Of a stretch of 64,000 nt of DNA, positions 32,512 to 40,878 are shown piece by piece. The translations under genes were made by a program, and so were the position numbers. Numbering within the stretch: position 1 is the stretch's first letter; each line of letters opens with the position of its first letter. This DNA comes from Candidatus Eremiobacteraceae bacterium (lineage in GTDB: Bacteria; Vulcanimicrobiota; Vulcanimicrobiia; Eremiobacterales; Eremiobacteraceae), in NCBI GenBank assembly GCA_035710745.1, contig DASTCX010000003.1, positions 62,001 through 126,000 of the forward strand, written 5' to 3'. Under the pieces are notes generated by a model, which did not search any database, had not been told where the DNA came from, and saw nothing but the letters and a program-made list of their open reading frames with translations.

Positions 32512-33513
32512 ATGGCCAATGGAAAAGGACGCGTGGCCGTTTTGAACCACGCGTCGGATGTATTGCGCGGCAACGCGCTCGGAGACCCGTACGAGCGCGA
32601 GGTCTGGTGCTACCTCCCGCCCGGCTACGACGGCGGCGACGCGCGTTATCCCGTCATCTACTTCTTGTCGGGTTTCACCGGTACGGGCCGCATGCACGTC
32701 AATTTCGATCCGTGGGTCGAGAGCATCGATCGGCGGCTCGACCGGCTCATCAACGCCGGAACGATGCCGCCCGCCATCTGCGTGCTGCCCGACTGCTTCA
32801 CGTCGCTCGGCGGCAGCCAATTCATCAACTCGACAGCGACCGGCCGCTACGAGGATTACCTCATCGGCGAAGTCGTGCCGTTCGTCGATTCGCAACTTCG
32901 AACGCAAGCGTCGCGCGATCACCGCGGCGTCACGGGCAAGTCGAGCGGCGGCTACGGCGCGATGGTGCTCGCGATGCGACACCCGGACGTCTTCGGCGCG
33001 ATGGGTTCGCATGCAGGCGACGCGTATTTCGCCTATTGCTATTTGCCGGATTTCACGAAGTTCGTCCTCGGCATCACGAAGCACGGTGGCGTCGAGAAGT
33101 TCTTCGAGCACTTCAAGTCGCTGCCGAAAAAGACGAAGGAAGCGCTCGATGTCCTCAACATCCTTGCGATGTCGGCGTGCTACTCGCCAAATCCGGCGGC
33201 GACCATGGGCATCGACCTACCGATGGTCCTACCGTCAGGCGAGATCCGCGGCGAAGTCTGGAACCGGTGGGTCGAAAACGACCCGGTTCACATGGCCAAG
33301 GCGCATGCCGATGCGTTGCGGTCGCTCAAGTGCATCTATCTCGATGCCGGACTGCGCGACGAATGGAACCTGCAGATCGGCGCCCGCATCTTCTGTTCCC
33401 GGCTCGACTCGCTCGGCGTGAATTACATCTACGAAGAGTTCGACGACGGGCATCTCGGCATCAACTACCGCTACGACCGCTCGCTGACGGAGCTCGCCCG
33501 CGCGCTAGGCTAG
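32512..33513 (+). CDS. esterase of the esterase D / S-formylglutathione hydrolase-like alpha/beta-hydrolase family
   Basis: This 333-residue enzyme has the nucleophile elbow GKSSGGYGAM (Ser in the G-x-S-x-G position). The YPVIYFLSGFTGTG oxyanion strand lies near the start. An acid and a His occur in the C-terminal part (LDAGLRDEWN, FDDGHLGINYRY). The fold is shared by putative esterases, enterochelin esterases and mycolyltransferases. No signal peptide is seen, so it is cytoplasmic. It reads convergently to the heme-porin gene. Confidence 0.83.
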   Translation: MANGKGRVAVLNHASDVLRGNALGDPYEREVWCYLPPGYDGGDARYPVIYFLSGFTGTGRMHVNFDPWVESIDRRLDRLINAGTMPPAICVLPDCFTSLGGSQFINSTATGRYEDYLIGEVVPFVDSQLRTQASRDHRGVTGKSSGGYGAMVLAMRHPDVFGAMGSHAGDAYFAYCYLPDFTKFVLGITKHGGVEKFFEHFKSLPKKTKEALDVLNILAMSACYSPNPAATMGIDLPMVLPSGEIRGEVWNRWVENDPVHMAKAHADALRSLKCIYLDAGLRDEWNLQIGARIFCSRLDSLGVNYIYEEFDDGHLGINYRYDRSLTELARALG

Positions 33514-33527
33514 CGCCGCGCCGCGAT

Positions 33528-34694
33528 CTACTTCGACGTGTCTTTCTCGAACGGCAGAGCGAAGAGGAGCTGGGCTTGCAACGTCTGCGGGGCGGCGCCG
33601 AAGCCGATCGGCTTGAGCTGCTCGAGCACGAGGCGCGCGTGGATCGTCGGCGCCCACACGGCGTAGAAGTCGTAGTCGCGTTGCGCGAACGGGTTAGCGG
33701 CAGCGTCGTAGCGGACGCCGATATACGAGTTGTGCGTCGGGCGGTACTTCACGGTGAGAAATCCACCGCTGGACAACATCGGCGTTCCGGAACCGTCCGA
33801 GTCGTCGTCTTGTCCCCAGAGCTGTTGGCCCGTCACTTCAAACCTGCGCGACGGAGACGTCCACATCCCTTCGATGCCGTCTCTATAGTAAACGTCGGAA
33901 AAAGTCAAACCCGTCGTCCGTGAGGTAAAGTCGCGCTTGCCATTGAGCCCGATGACGCCGACCGTGAGATCCGGATTGACGGAGACGTTCGCCGTGGCGA
34001 ACAGCTCAGGCCGAGCAAATGATTGCGCGAGGTCGGAAGGCGGCGCGGGGGCTCCATACGCGGCGCCGTGATATTCGTCGAACGACGCCGCAAATTCAAG
34101 ATCCACGGTGTCGGTGCGCTTGCCGAACTCGACGCCGAGACGCGGTGTCGAGAAGTTCGCAAGGCTATGGCCGACCGTGTACGTGTATGCCGACTGTGAT
34201 GTGATCGTGTCGAGCCGCTGCGTCGCGTTCGCGATCGTCTGGAGCGGCAGCAACCCGACGCGCTCGAAGTCGCCGTTGCTCACCGTCACGTGCTGCAAGA
34301 AGCCGTAGTAGAGGCTGCCGGCCGCGCCCTGGCTGCCGAACAGGTAGCGCGCGAAATACGAGTTCGAGTCGTCTGGGCCGAAATTCGCGGTCGAGATCGC
34401 GATCGCCAGCGCGTTGAAGCGCCGGTTCTGCGACGGCAGCAGATCCTTCGTCCACGTGTCCTGCAAACGCAAGGCGATCGGCACGACGTGGTTTTGCGGG
34501 ACGTTCGGGAGACGGTAACCGGCGCGCCGGAAATGTTCGCCGAACGAGTTCAGCTCGGGCACGGCGGTGTGGCACTGCGTGCACTTGAATCCGTAGCGCT
34601 CGGCGAAGATCGGTACCGCGGACGCCCGCGACGGAAGCGCGAGCGCCAGCGCTAATGATGCGACGACCGCGAAGAGCGCGAGGCGTGCGTTCAT
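33528..34694 (-). CDS. Cyc2-like monoheme cytochrome c - outer-membrane porin fusion
   Basis: This 388-residue exported protein has a signal peptide (cleavage near ASA-VPIF) followed at once by a single CxxCH heme c site (C38, C41, H42). The surrounding pattern PIFAERYGFKC...VPELNSFGEHF...AGY is that of Cyc2-type cytochrome-porins. The remaining 320 residues alternate hydrophobic and polar residues with many aromatic and Gly/Asp turns, as in an outer-membrane beta barrel of about 14-16 strands. It ends in a short non-aromatic tail. Cyc2 of iron oxidisers carries electrons across the outer membrane. This protein is shorter and its substrate is not known. Its start overlaps the cupredoxin gene (ATGA). 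Confidence 0.8.
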   Translation of the reverse strand: MNARLALFAVVASLALALALPSRASAVPIFAERYGFKCTQCHTAVPELNSFGEHFRRAGYRLPNVPQNHVVPIALRLQDTWTKDLLPSQNRRFNALAIAISTANFGPDDSNSYFARYLFGSQGAAGSLYYGFLQHVTVSNGDFERVGLLPLQTIANATQRLDTITSQSAYTYTVGHSLANFSTPRLGVEFGKRTDTVDLEFAASFDEYHGAAYGAPAPPSDLAQSFARPELFATANVSVNPDLTVGVIGLNGKRDFTSRTTGLTFSDVYYRDGIEGMWTSPSRRFEVTGQQLWGQDDDSDGSGTPMLSSGGFLTVKYRPTHNSYIGVRYDAAANPFAQRDYDFYAVWAPTIHARLVLEQLKPIGFGAAPQTLQAQLLFALPFEKDTSK

Positions 34695-35161
34695 TGGACG
34701 GTGACGACGCCGCGCATCGGCGTGTTGTAGTGGAAGTAACACCCGTAGTAGTACGTGCCGGGCGTCGACGCTTTGATCGGCTGGGAGTAGGCGTCGGGCA
34801 GGAGATCGCCGCTCGTCCAATTCGTCTGCGACAGATCGCTTCCGGAGCGCGTTCGCGCGTTGAACGACGGTCCGTTCGGCGGGAACCCGCTCGTTCCCAG
34901 CGACGATGCGGTATGCGTGAAGCTATCCTGGTTGTGGAACTGGATGACCGTGCCGACCGGCACTGTGAGATCGGCGTTGTTATATCCGGCCACCGTGCCG
35001 AACTTCGTCTGCTGCGGCTGATACTTGATGAGGCTCACCTGAATCACGACCGCACCTGGAACGAGCGCCTGCGCGCCTCCGGGCGGCGTCGGTGCGCTCG
35101 GCGTGCACCCCATGAGCATCGACATCAGGCACGCGAGAACCAGGCCCCGTGGATTCCTCAT
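34691..35161 (-). CDS. cupredoxin (plastocyanin/rusticyanin-like) lipoprotein
   Basis: This 156-residue lipoprotein has a lipobox ending at C19 (MLMGC). A blue-copper domain follows, with type-1 ligands H83 (DSFTH), C141, H144 and M149 in the spacing C-x2-H-x4-M. The protein should carry one electron in the periplasm, anchored to a membrane. It is immediately upstream of, and translationally coupled to, the heme-porin gene. This pairing recalls rusticyanin with Cyc2. The start at 35161 is chosen because an upstream extension would remove the signal sequence from the N terminus. Confidence 0.85.
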   Translation of the reverse strand: MRNPRGLVLACLMSMLMGCTPSAPTPPGGAQALVPGAVVIQVSLIKYQPQQTKFGTVAGYNNADLTVPVGTVIQFHNQDSFTHTASSLGTSGFPPNGPSFNARTRSGSDLSQTNWTSGDLLPDAYSQPIKASTPGTYYYGCYFHYNTPMRGVVTVQ

Positions 35162-35201
35162 GCGGCGCATCGTAGCCGACGACGCTGAAACGCGAATGAA
35201 A

Positions 35202-36968
35202 TTAGGGCTGCGCCGGACGATGCTCTTGCATGAGTGTCGCAATCGCGCGCGGTTCGACCGACCCCATCGAAAGCAGTCGCGCGTTGAATCCAGCGACGCT
35301 GAACCGGTCCCCGAACGAGCGCATCTCGGCGTTTTTCTCCTGCGTGATCGCATCGAGCCCGACGAAGTATGACGACAGCTGATCGTGCGAAAGCTCGAGC
35401 CGGTGCCATTTCGTCGAGGCCTGCGAGCTGTTTTGGAAAGCCTCTCGTTCGAGGAAGTCGACGCATTGCGCTTGGGTCAGATCTCCCGTGTGATACTCCG
35501 CGTCGATGATCGCGTTCGAGTATTCGCGTAAACGCCACTTGAGCTGGAAGAGCTTGAGGCGCGGATCGTGACCGCCGTAACCCGCGTCCATCATCATCCC
35601 TTCGGTGTAGACGGCCCAACCCTCGACGAACGATCCGTTCGCGAAGACGCGCCGTACGAGCGACGGCACTTGCGAATTGTAGCGGAACTGCACGTAGTGC
35701 CCGGGCACGGCCTCGTGGAGCGACAGTATCTGCATCTCGTAGTCGTTGTGGTCGCGCAGATACGACGTGACTTGATCCTGTGTCAACGACGCCGGAATCC
35801 GATCGACGTAGTAGAACGACGTCGCGAGGGGCGTGAACGGACCTGTCGGGTCAAGACCGGCGCCGGCGAACCCCGCCTTGAACGGCGGCGTCGGCACGAC
35901 TTGCAGAGTGTCGGGCGATGGCAGCACGACGACCGGGTCGTTGCGGAGGAAGTCCATGAGTTTAGCGACGTCGACCTTCGCCGTCGAGAATATCTGATCG
36001 CGCGTCGGATGATTGTCGGCGAGTTTGTCGAGGACTTCACCGACGACGGCGTCGATGAGCGCATTGCCTTTCTCGGCATGCACGCGTCCGGGGAAAAGCT
36101 GCGCGTCGAGCGGCTGCGCGAGGGCGAACATCTGCGCCCGCGTATGTGCGAACGCCGCCTTCGCGCGCGCGACGAGGACGGCGCGCGGCGTGTCAGTGCC
36201 GTCGACGAGCTTGAGATCGCGGTCGAAGACCGCGGCGCCGACGCGCGGGTTGCCGTCGGAGCGCTTGAGCAGCGGACCCGATAGGAAGGCTTGGAGATCC
36301 TTGAGACTGGCGATCGTCGAGGGCATCGCAGCCAGCACGGCTGCACGGGTTGCCGGCGACGCGGAGGCGCTCATATGCGCAACGTCGTTCTGATAGAAGT
36401 CGATGTTGCCGGCGTTCTGGTCGATCGCGAGCTGCGTGAATACGAGCGGCGGCCGCTCGAGGTTCGCTTCTGCGGCTTTGACCAGCGCCGGGATGAGACG
36501 CATGCGGGCGGCGACGTGCTTCATGCGCGCGTCGAGAGGCGCGTATTCGCGGCTCGTCAGTTGGTAGGCGGCGTCGCCGATCGCGCCGACGTAGAGCGTC
36601 GGATCGGTCTGTTCCGGGTGGAGCGTCCCTTCTTCGAAATTCTGGGCGTCGATGCCGTCGAGCAGCGTGCGGCGATCTGCGGCGTCGTCCGGTCCTAAAG
36701 CCGACGGGTCGTACGCCGCAAACCGATCGCGCCACGCGGCGCTCCATTTCGAAGACGCCGCGATTCCCGCGGCGGAGTAGTCTGGCAGCGCGTCGTCGTG
36801 CGTGTGGATGCCGATCGAATCGGCGAAGAGCGGATCGCGCGCTTCGTACTCGCTGAGATACGCGTGAACGTCCTTGGCGAACGACGTCGCGCGCAGATCT
36901 GGCGCGGCCGACCCTGGCGCGGCGAATCCGATGAGCGCGACGATGAGCGCGAACGCGAGTCTACGCAT
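35202..36968 (-). CDS. DUF885-family exported metallopeptidase
   Basis: This 588-residue protein has a Sec signal peptide (MRRLAFALIVALIGFAAPG, cleavage near GSA-APD) and the DUF885 zinc motif HEAVPGH. A distal Glu region (SFVEGWAVYTEGMMM) supplies the third ligand, as in other gluzincin-like DUF885 proteins. These proteins are periplasmic peptidases of uncertain substrate. The start at 36968 gives the signal peptide. A longer frame to 37265 overlaps the divergent HhH gene and is rejected. The next gene on the strand, the cupredoxin, starts 40 bases after its stop and may be co-transcribed. Confidence 0.85.
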   Translation of the reverse strand: MRRLAFALIVALIGFAAPGSAAPDLRATSFAKDVHAYLSEYEARDPLFADSIGIHTHDDALPDYSAAGIAASSKWSAAWRDRFAAYDPSALGPDDAADRRTLLDGIDAQNFEEGTLHPEQTDPTLYVGAIGDAAYQLTSREYAPLDARMKHVAARMRLIPALVKAAEANLERPPLVFTQLAIDQNAGNIDFYQNDVAHMSASASPATRAAVLAAMPSTIASLKDLQAFLSGPLLKRSDGNPRVGAAVFDRDLKLVDGTDTPRAVLVARAKAAFAHTRAQMFALAQPLDAQLFPGRVHAEKGNALIDAVVGEVLDKLADNHPTRDQIFSTAKVDVAKLMDFLRNDPVVVLPSPDTLQVVPTPPFKAGFAGAGLDPTGPFTPLATSFYYVDRIPASLTQDQVTSYLRDHNDYEMQILSLHEAVPGHYVQFRYNSQVPSLVRRVFANGSFVEGWAVYTEGMMMDAGYGGHDPRLKLFQLKWRLREYSNAIIDAEYHTGDLTQAQCVDFLEREAFQNSSQASTKWHRLELSHDQLSSYFVGLDAITQEKNAEMRSFGDRFSVAGFNARLLSMGSVEPRAIATLMQEHRPAQP

Positions 36969-37031
36969 GCGGACGTCCTCCTGCGCGGTGATTTGAAGGG
37001 GACGTCGCGCGGGCCTGCGCAATCCAGCCGC

Positions 37032-37541
37032 ATGCCGAAAGTCGCTTATCCGTTCACGCCGGACGAGCACGCGAACGAGCTGCTCGCGTCGAGCGGCACG
37101 GCGCTCCTCATCGGTCTGTGTTTGGAGCAGCAAGTGCGATCGGCGAAGGCGATGTCGGGGCCCTACGTGCTCAAACAGCGCCTCGGCCATCTCGACGCGG
37201 CGAAGATCGCGAAGATGCCGGACGCGATGATCCAGGCGGTTTTCCGCAAGCCGCCGGCCATCCACCGGTTTCCCGGGATGATGGCGAAACGCGTCAAGTC
37301 GCTGTGCGCGCGGATCGCCGACGACTATGGGAACGACGGCGCTCGCGTGTGGGCGCGCCTGCGCTCGTCGGAAGAAGTGTTTCGGCGTTTGAGAGATCTG
37401 CCCGGGTTCGGCGACGGCAAGGCGGCATCCGGCGTTCGCATCCTCGCGAAGTTCGGCGGACGTCCGCTCGACGGTTGGCGTCGCTATTCGAGCGACGAAG
37501 ATCTGCCGTGGCTCTACAAAGACGGCGAACGCCTCGACTGA
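37032..37541 (+). CDS. HhH-GPD-fold DNA glycosylase-like protein
   Basis: This 169-residue compact member of the HhH-GPD fold has a helix-hairpin-helix motif LPGFGDGKAA at about residues 124-133 and the helical repeat pattern of the fold before it (LCLEQQVRSAKA, KMPDAMIQAVFRKPPAIHRFP). No C-terminal Fe-S cluster is present, and I cannot place the catalytic Asp or Lys with confidence. It may be a base-excision enzyme or a DNA-binding derivative. The ATG at 37032 is divergent from the DUF885 gene. Confidence 0.75.
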   Translation: MPKVAYPFTPDEHANELLASSGTALLIGLCLEQQVRSAKAMSGPYVLKQRLGHLDAAKIAKMPDAMIQAVFRKPPAIHRFPGMMAKRVKSLCARIADDYGNDGARVWARLRSSEEVFRRLRDLPGFGDGKAASGVRILAKFGGRPLDGWRRYSSDEDLPWLYKDGERLD

Positions 37542-37568
37542 TGCCGCCGAATCGCTTTATCAAAGGGA

Positions 37569-37645
37569 GCGGTCGACCTTTACGGTCGACCGCCGCGGCC
37601 TCACCAACTGCAAGGCCGTCTCCGATCGAGCTAAAGCTCGACCGC
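37569..37645. repeat. two palindromic repeats, family A variants
   Basis: A palindrome with arms GCGGTCGACC and GGTCGACCGC lies at 37569-37593. A degenerate copy with CTAAAG core lies at 37624-37645. They occupy the convergent junction of the HhH-GPD and alpha/beta-hydrolase genes. The second copy touches the hydrolase stop codon. Confidence 0.85.
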
Positions 37646-38430
37646 TACATTTTTTGAGCGAGCGCGAGAAGGGCGGCGGTGACTTCGGCGGGCGCTTCGA
37701 CTGGAGAGAGATGGCCGGCGCCGGCGATCGGCACGAACGTCGAACCCTTGATGGCGCTCGCCATCGTCTGACCCTCCGCTAGCGCGACGACCGGGTCGTC
37801 GGTGCCGTGGATCACGGCGACGGGAACGCGGATCGCGCCGAGCACGGGTCGGGAATCTTTTCTGCCCGCCATCGCGCGCTGCGCGACCATGATGCCCGCG
37901 GCCGTCGCGTCTGCCATCATCGACTTGATGAAGGCGACCGCTTCCGGTCGCTGCGACGCCGTTTGCGTGCTCACAGGCGGTGGAGACTCTTGTAGAAAGC
38001 CGGCACCCTCGTGGCGAGCTCGCTCGACCATCTCGTAACGCGCGCGCTTGCCATCCTGCGAGTCGGCGGTAGCCCGCGTGTCGACGAGTGCGAAGGCACC
38101 GGCGAAAGTGGGATGGAGCCGAGCGATCGCCAGTGAGATGTACCCGCCCATCGAGCAGCCCGCGACGAGCGGGCGTTCGACGCCGCCCGACTTGCAATAG
38201 GCGACGATCGCGTTAGCGAGGTCGTCGATCGAGGGGGTCCCATCGGGCAACGGCGCCGAGCCGAATCCAGGCATGTCCGGGACGATGACGCGATGATCGG
38301 CCGCGAAAGCCGCTGCTTGGGCGCGCCACATCCTACCGTCGAGAGGAAAGGCATGGAGCAGCAGGGTCGCCGGGCCCGCACCTGAGTCCGAGTAACAGAT
38401 GCCGAGCGTGGCCGGGGTGACGTCCCTCAC
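37645..38430 (-). CDS. alpha/beta-hydrolase
   Basis: This 261-residue enzyme has oxyanion-hole motif LHAFPLDGRMWRAQ, strand IVPDMPGFG and nucleophile elbow AGCSMGGYIS. The acid lies in VIHGTDDPVVAL and the catalytic His in GAGHLSPVEAP. The family covers carboxylesterases, lactonases and haloperoxidase-like hydrolases, and the substrate is unknown. It starts at a GTG that shares its first base with the stop of the upstream zinc-ribbon gene (TAGTG), so both are co-transcribed. Confidence 0.88.
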   Translation of the reverse strand: MRDVTPATLGICYSDSGAGPATLLLHAFPLDGRMWRAQAAAFAADHRVIVPDMPGFGSAPLPDGTPSIDDLANAIVAYCKSGGVERPLVAGCSMGGYISLAIARLHPTFAGAFALVDTRATADSQDGKRARYEMVERARHEGAGFLQESPPPVSTQTASQRPEAVAFIKSMMADATAAGIMVAQRAMAGRKDSRPVLGAIRVPVAVIHGTDDPVVALAEGQTMASAIKGSTFVPIAGAGHLSPVEAPAEVTAALLALAQKM

Positions 38431-38579
38431 TAGTCGACGCGCTTAAAGGTCGTTCCGCCGCACGCGCAGGGCTCGACCTCGAACGAAAGGGCGTACTCCT
38501 TGGCCTCGCGGCCGCACGCCTGGCACTGGTACGTCCCAGGCCCGGCGAGCTGGCCTACGACAAACGTGACATCGTCCAT
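38430..38579 (-). CDS. small zinc-ribbon protein (49 aa)
   Basis: This 49-residue protein starts at ATG 38579 (MDDVTFVVGQLAGPG). Four cysteines form a zinc ribbon: CQACG, then a CACGG motif about 18 residues later. A longer in-frame reading to 38954 would cover most of the opposite-strand gene and is rejected. It is coupled to the alpha/beta-hydrolase. A nucleic-acid or protein-binding role is likely, though the partner is unknown. Confidence 0.6.
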   Translation of the reverse strand: MDDVTFVVGQLAGPGTYQCQACGREAKEYALSFEVEPCACGGTTFKRVD

Positions 38580-38630
38580 CGGCTGATTTTTTCCCGGGCG
38601 CTGGCACAAAACCGCTTCAAAGTCCATCGT

Positions 38631-38993
38631 ATGTGCATGGACGCCGTAGACCGCCTGCTCGAGAACCTCCTCCAAGGGCAATCCCAGCCCTCGCCCGACG
38701 CATGGAACCGCTTCGGCGAGCATGGCGAGTCGACGTTGCGCTGCCCGCTGTTCAAGACCGAGACGATGTGCTCCGCGTGCTGCGAACACTTCACGCGCGA
38801 TCTCGTCGAAAAGCCGAGAGTCCAAGCCGCCTTCGACGACGCGTACACCCGCTTCCGTCTTACGGCGCGGCGCGAAGTGAGCCGCGAAGTCTTCCGCCAT
38901 CTGGCCGCATACGCATGCCGGCGCTGCCCGAACAATCCGATGCGCGGCGTGCACGCGACGGAAAAGAAAAACGAAAACGGTCGGTCGAGCTAA
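38631..38993 (+). CDS. small cysteine-rich protein of unknown function
   Basis: This 120-residue protein (or 118, using the ATG at 38637) has three Cys groups: LRCPLF, MCSACCEHF and CRRCPNNP. The spacing suggests bound zinc or an iron-sulfur cluster. A predicted helical segment (residues about 57-90, RVQAAFDDAYTRFRLTARRE) lies between the last two groups. It is divergent from the 49-residue zinc-ribbon gene, with 51 bases between them. The family is not recognised. The opposite-strand frame in this region lacks coding character. Confidence 0.5.
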   Translation: MCMDAVDRLLENLLQGQSQPSPDAWNRFGEHGESTLRCPLFKTETMCSACCEHFTRDLVEKPRVQAAFDDAYTRFRLTARREVSREVFRHLAAYACRRCPNNPMRGVHATEKKNENGRSS

Positions 38994-39268
38994 AAGCTCG
39001 ACCGCTACATTTCTAGAGACAGGCCGCGGCGGTCGAGATGAATCTCGACCGCTCCCAATTTCAGCTGGAGACAGGCCGCGGCGGTCGAGATGAATCTCGA
39101 CCGCTCCCTATTTCAGCTGGAGATAGGCCGCGGCGGTCGAGATGAATCTCGACCGCTCCCAATTTCAGCTGGAGATAGGCCGCGGCGGTCGAGATGAATC
39201 TCGACCGCTCCCTATTTCAGTTAGAAACAGGCCGCGGCGGTCGAGATGAATCTCGACCGCTCCCTTTT
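38981..39268. repeat. family A palindrome plus five-unit 52-bp tandem repeat array
   Basis: A first palindrome (core CTAAAAG) lies at about 38983-39006. Five direct units follow at exactly 52-bp spacing, with the GGCCGCGGCGGTCGAG start at 39022, 39074, 39126, 39178 and 39230. Each unit contains the family A palindrome (core ATGAAT) and a linker close to AATTTCAGCTGGAGA. Units differ at only a few linker positions, which points to recent tandem duplication. The 302 bases between 38994 and 39295 contain nothing else. Confidence 0.92.
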
Positions 39269-39295
39269 CTTTCGCGATGCGTTGTCCGCCGTAGG

Positions 39296-39613
39296 CTACT
39301 TGCCCGTGTCGGACTGTTCGGCGAGCAGTAGCTCTTGACGAGCCTGATTGAGCAGGTCGAGCGCCTTCAGGCGGTGGCCGGCGTAATCATGCTGGTCGTG
39401 TTGAAGCTCGTCGATGACGTGTTCGAGATGCTTGCGGATCTCGTGGATGTTATGATTGCTAGCCGCGCCGTTGCGGCGATGCATGCGAGGCTGCATCGTC
39501 GCGGACGGCGTTGGCGTCGATCCAACCGGGACCGGTGCGCCGAGCGCGGCCGATACCGCCGCTATCGACGCGCCGAGACCGGCTGCCGTCGCGAGAAATG
39601 TCTTGCGTTCCAT
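39296..39613 (-). CDS. small exported protein with Tat-like leader, downstream of DUF1501 gene
   Basis: This 105-residue protein has an N terminus MERKTFLATAAGLGAS with an RK pair and a long weakly hydrophobic stretch, similar to a Tat or Sec signal. The mature part is a His-rich helix (HEIRKHLEHVIDELQHDQHD) that could bind metal. It follows the DUF1501 gene by 28 bases on the same strand, so it is probably the third gene of the DUF1800-DUF1501 operon. The function is unknown. Confidence 0.65.
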   Translation of the reverse strand: MERKTFLATAAGLGASIAAVSAALGAPVPVGSTPTPSATMQPRMHRRNGAASNHNIHEIRKHLEHVIDELQHDQHDYAGHRLKALDLLNQARQELLLAEQSDTGK

Positions 39614-39641
39614 CAGTGGTGTAGTCTCCTCTCCCCAGACG

Positions 39642-40865
39642 CTAGATGAAGTTCAACGACGTGAACGAGTCGCCGAGCACCGCGCTCGCAGGCACATCGA
39701 GCCAGCCTTCGAGCACGGTGGCGTAGACCGACCTGAAGTCGGTGTGCCACTTGAGATTGCCGTAGTCAAGGTCGGTGAGGCTCGGGTGGTCGCCGTACAC
39801 CCCGCCTTTCACTCCTCCCCCGACCACGAACATGGGGGCCGCCGTTCCGTGATCGGTGCCCCGGTTCGCGTTCTCCTCGACGCGACGTCCGAACTCGGAG
39901 AACGTCATCGTGAGAACGCGGTCGTCGGCGTTGTGTGCCGCCAAGTCGTCGTAGAACGCTTCCAAGCCGTCCCCGAACTGTTGGAGCAACGCGTCCTGTC
40001 GCGGGCGCTGCGCCGCGTGCGTGTCGAACGATCCGATGCTGACGTAGAAGACTTTCGTGCCGAGATCCGAGTTGACGATCGCGGACACGAGGTTGAGCCC
40101 CTGGGCGAACGGCGTCTTCGGATAGTCGACGGCCGGCTTGTAGCCGGCGACCAAGTGCGGCAGTTTCGAAGACGCGGCACGCGCGTCGCGCTCGACTTCT
40201 TGGACGAGCTGCAAGTACGGGCTGTCGAACGGATAGCGATCGCCGTCGCCCATGAGGATGCGATCGGCCTGCGCCTGCTCGTCGGCGCGTCCGTTGAAGC
40301 GGAAGCCGCGCAGGTCGCCGATCGCCGGCACGTCGGTCTTGTCCGCGACGAGCATCTTCGGCAGCAGCGGTCCGATCGCGACGCCCTTGAACAGGTTATT
40401 CGCCGGCAGCTCCGCTTTGTCAAGGTAGCGGCCGGCCCAGCCGGTAGTATCGTACGAATCGGGCGCAGCGGTTTGCCAGATCTCCGTGCCGCGGAAGTGT
40501 GACAGGACGTAGTTCGGATAGTGAACGCCTTGCAGAACCGCGACGCGATGGCGGTCGTAGAGCGCCTTGAGCGAAGCGAGCTTCGGGTTCATGCCGATCG
40601 AGGAGTCGATCGCGAGCACGTCCGACTGCGCGACGTTGATCGTCGGCCGGACATTGTAGTACGCAGGGTCGCCGTGCGGCACGATCGTGTTGAGGCCGTC
40701 GTTGCCGCCCTGAAGGTTGACGACGACGAGGCAACGGCTTGCAACCGAACCGGCTTTCGTCACCTGCGATGCCGCGCGCGCGGCGCGCGCGAAAATCGAA
40801 TCGACCGCGAGCGCGCCGCCGAACGCCCCGATGCCCTGGACGATGAACTGTCTTCTCGTGCTCAT
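39642..40865 (-). CDS. DUF1501-family Tat-exported protein
   Basis: This 407-residue protein has a Tat signal (STRRQFIVQGIGAFGG) and matches DUF1501: LVVVNLQGGNDGLNTIVPHG near the start, DTHAAQRPRQDALL in the middle and TMTFSEFGRRVEENANRGTDHG towards the end. The fold belongs to the alkaline-phosphatase/sulfatase superfamily. DUF1501 and DUF1800 genes almost always occur as neighbours, as here, and their biochemical role is not established. It starts 13 bases after the DUF1800 stop. Confidence 0.93.
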   Translation of the reverse strand: MSTRRQFIVQGIGAFGGALAVDSIFARAARAASQVTKAGSVASRCLVVVNLQGGNDGLNTIVPHGDPAYYNVRPTINVAQSDVLAIDSSIGMNPKLASLKALYDRHRVAVLQGVHYPNYVLSHFRGTEIWQTAAPDSYDTTGWAGRYLDKAELPANNLFKGVAIGPLLPKMLVADKTDVPAIGDLRGFRFNGRADEQAQADRILMGDGDRYPFDSPYLQLVQEVERDARAASSKLPHLVAGYKPAVDYPKTPFAQGLNLVSAIVNSDLGTKVFYVSIGSFDTHAAQRPRQDALLQQFGDGLEAFYDDLAAHNADDRVLTMTFSEFGRRVEENANRGTDHGTAAPMFVVGGGVKGGVYGDHPSLTDLDYGNLKWHTDFRSVYATVLEGWLDVPASAVLGDSFTSLNFI

Positions 40866-40878
40866 ACCATCGTGCCGT

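Noticed and set aside
35202-37265. 687-residue version of the DUF885 protein
   Set aside because: The extra N-terminal sequence lies opposite the HhH-GPD gene and puts the signal peptide in the middle. The start at 36968 gives a normal leader.
38981-39268. CRISPR array
   Set aside because: The period is fixed at 52 bases and both palindrome and linker are nearly identical in every unit. There are no variable spacers and no cas genes in the window.
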